Below, piece after piece: positions 7,901 through 8,565 of a DNA stretch of 8,565 nucleotides. Position numbers and translations under genes: made by a program. The notes under the pieces were generated by a model. The model saw only the letters and a list, made by a program, of their open reading frames with translations, was not told the DNA's origin and did not search any database. Position 1 is the stretch's first letter. Every line of letters begins with the position of its first letter. The DNA comes from JANQRV01 sp964533785. Its GTDB lineage: Bacteria; Bacteroidota; Bacteroidia; Chitinophagales; Saprospiraceae. The stretch covers positions 1 to 8,565 of the forward strand of contig CAZHNG010000292.1 in NCBI GenBank assembly GCA_964533785.1. The letters are read 5' to 3'.

Positions 7901-8401
7901 GTTATCGACCTTTCCGCTTATACCAATCGGGTTATCAGGATCCGGTTGGTTGCAACGATCGGTGATGGTAGCGCAGCACGCAGTGATATCGCCATTGATC
8001 AGTTATCTATTACCAATGGTACTGGTGCTGTTCCACGTGCAGGGACGGTAATTCCAACTGGTAATCACCCGGTGAATGGAAGGGCCGTGGAAGAATACGT
8101 TGGCCGTAATTACAGCGGTTACAAAAAAGATCCTTCGGAAAACTTATTGGAAATTGCCGCCATGGCGCCTGTGCCGGCTCATTATGAAGTGAGGGTAACC
8201 CTGATATCCTCAACTGAACAAGAGCTTACATTAAGTCTCCTGGATTATACCGGAAAATTCATAAAACACTTTGATTATCATCTGTTTAAAGGCATGAATA
8301 GATTTGACGTTGACCTTACGGATCTCCAATCAGGCTTGTACTTTATGAATATTGAATGCAATGGAGGCCGACTGATAAAGAAGTTTGAAGTCGTGAAGTA
8401 A
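4928..8401 (+). CDS. Secreted M12B-like metzincin zinc protease with SprB repeats, two MAM domains and T9SS sorting domain (paralogue 2)
   Basis: Paralogue of the upstream gene, 1157 aa, and collinear with it except for one missing SprB repeat. Domains seen: signal peptide 1-20 (ending ISG before Q21); M12B-like propeptide with conserved C195; catalytic domain about 225-460. The zinc motif is HENGHNLGAFH (H368, H372, H378, catalytic E369) and the Met-turn contains M426. They are followed by one SprB repeat (about 472-542), MAM 1 (543-713), two SprB repeats (714-788 and 789-864), MAM 2 (868-1031) and a T9SS sorting domain (1074-1157) ending KKFEVVK. Both MAM domains differ from paralogue 1 in the IAIDD motif: it reads IAIDG (G704) and IAIDQ (Q1025). 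The linker before the sorting domain is not Gly-rich, unlike paralogue 1. The likely role is a cell-surface or secreted endoprotease; the substrate is unknown. The ATG at 4928 is chosen because it opens the signal peptide. The leader is A-rich with no clear Shine-Dalgarno. A terminator and a foldback element separate it from gene 1, so it probably has its own promoter, but I could not find a consensus one. Confidence 0.96.
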   Translation: MCRQIPLFLLYIFTVTHISGQVKLPLVQMQLEKAIEANTHFEEVKLFNRNYNTELRTKTDKVLKKAVFLNIDQKELQKVFSAGHPAIRFVVPYEQGKEIEIYALRHDIYTKDFKVKTQAGHYDNYVKGIFYKGIVKGADQSSGSVSIFEDEVIAIFSTNETGNLVLGQMQDNGLKTSAYVIFDDKDFLVTSGFECEMEDPDPGTLFPVLNRSGAPANAGSGSGNCVRWYFECEYDMFLENGSVESTVNKMSAIYNQVKILYDNEYIPNKIDQIFVWSEPDGYSTSSTSEALSQFVERRTPLPGNANVAHLISRGAPTGGGLANGIGGFCQERPLLEGVNGTTPHSYSWIQSNFNPFPTYSWTVNVIAHENGHNLGAFHTHGCYWGPNYPNGGLQIDDCGNSAGRLEGADCYDRNNPVLPDDGGTVMSYCHLLNNVGINLLNGFGGQPGDVIRDYVYNSSCSGTCTELLCPEVIAEVSPEVFGEDGAIDLTVFGGDPPYGFIWSNGATTKDINGLTAGTYSVTITAGNDCAEVHSITVNHQSGCQSVINEFPFEEDFEAGTLGVFGQGTEDDYNWEINIGETPTNRTGPIAAYKGLYYAYAEATGHTGGKKAILTGCFDFTGLTGPEVTFAYNMYGSNIGSLSIEVEDISTGQRSVVWRLSGSQGAFWKLGKANLSEFAGKNVEIRFISQTGGGSSDRADIAIDGIVVEVGAACEPPLLDFSATPAACFGESSGTATVFVSEGTPPYSYLWSNGKTTATISGVPAGNYEITVTDAAECTVTGITRIEEPAELDLDFMVLNESAPNTGDGAIILSCSGGTPGYEFIWSNGANTKDLSGLSEGEYSVTVTDRNGCEVTGSAAVAIGAAGSCNDEGMMLPLNEGFEVNFGDWENNGDFNWIRNAGGTPSRRTGPNSAYEDNYYAFAEADGNQKEQAILLSPCLDLTGADAQLDFAYHMYGATQGSLAVEVGENGGPNWETLWIRNGDQGNSWRTAVIDLSAYTNRVIRIRLVATIGDGSAARSDIAIDQLSITNGTGAVPRAGTVIPTGNHPVNGRAVEEYVGRNYSGYKKDPSENLLEIAAMAPVPAHYEVRVTLISSTEQELTLSLLDYTGKFIKHFDYHLFKGMNRFDVDLTDLQSGLYFMNIECNGGRLIKKFEVVK

Positions 8402-8565
8402 GTAAGGTAAGTAAGACTAAAGACTCTAGACTCCAGACGCTAGACTGCATGGGATTGGTGTGGAGTGATTTGTGTGTGCACTATCAGTAAGATAGTTCCG
8501 CTTAACAAAATAAGTAGTAGAGCAACACTAAATTATCTTTTTTGATGGGCTCTTTTTCCGCTGCT
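8402..8565. other. Region downstream of gene 2; heptamer array and weak hairpins
   Basis: No gene is visible. After GTAAG-rich sequence and the heptamer array there is a small hairpin, ACTATC-AGTAA-GATAGT (8480-8496), without a T-run. AGAGC (8519-8523) can pair with GCTCT (8549-8553) ahead of a T-run (8553-8557), but the 25-nt loop makes this a poor terminator. The real gene 2 terminator may lie beyond the window. Confidence 0.3.
8412..8446 (-). repeat. Degenerate heptamer tandem array, five units, inverted relative to the array at 21-55
   Basis: Five units in exact 7-bp phase: TAAGACT (8412-8418), AAAGACT (8419-8425), CTAGACT (8426-8432), CCAGACG (8433-8439) and CTAGACT (8440-8446). On the - strand they read AGTCTAG, CGTCTGG, AGTCTAG, AGTCTTT and AGTCTTA, the same consensus as the array at 21-55, including the shared run AGTCTAGCGTC. 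The array starts 11 bp after the gene 2 stop codon. Confidence 0.75.

Overview
The window looks like a piece of a Bacteroidota chromosome, most likely a marine or predatory-type lineage such as Saprospiria or Flavobacteriia (the rank is inferred, not proven). The signs are: C-terminal type IX secretion (T9SS) sorting domains ending in KKFEV(I/V)K, SprB-type repeats as in the gliding adhesin SprB, a promoter of the TTTG-N19-TAnnTTTG Bacteroidota type, and start codons preceded by A-rich leaders without a clear Shine-Dalgarno sequence.

The layout is simple: two very large genes in tandem on the + strand, each with its own non-coding surroundings. Positions 1-224 hold a degenerate heptamer repeat array, then a run of hairpins that ends in a strong intrinsic terminator. 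This is either the 3' UTR of a gene lying left of the window or a small RNA. Positions 225-638 carry a consensus promoter (333-363) and a leader of about 270 nt. Gene 1 (639-4340, 1233 aa) and gene 2 (4928-8401, 1157 aa) are paralogues. Each encodes a signal peptide, an M12B-like propeptide, a metzincin zinc protease domain (HExGHNLGxFH plus Met-turn), SprB repeats and two MAM domains, then a T9SS sorting domain. Gene 1 has four SprB repeats and gene 2 has three; that single repeat accounts for the 76-residue length difference.

Gene 1 ends at a strong terminator (4414-4451). The rest of the gap up to gene 2 is dominated by a foldback element (4632-4891) with 13-bp perfect terminal inverted repeats that begin and end in TA. 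It resembles a MITE of the Tc1/mariner-IS630 type and contains octamer repeats. A second heptamer array, opposite in orientation to the one at the left edge, starts 11 bp after the gene 2 stop codon.

Functionally, both proteins should leave the cytoplasm by Sec, cross the outer membrane by T9SS, and act at the cell surface or in the medium as zymogen-activated endoproteases whose MAM and SprB modules bind partners or surfaces. Metzincin plus MAM is also the domain combination of animal meprins, although the catalytic family differs. No regulator, inhibitor or transporter is present in the window. I see no clear new multi-gene system; the unusual content is the diverged protease pair and the layered intergenic repeats.
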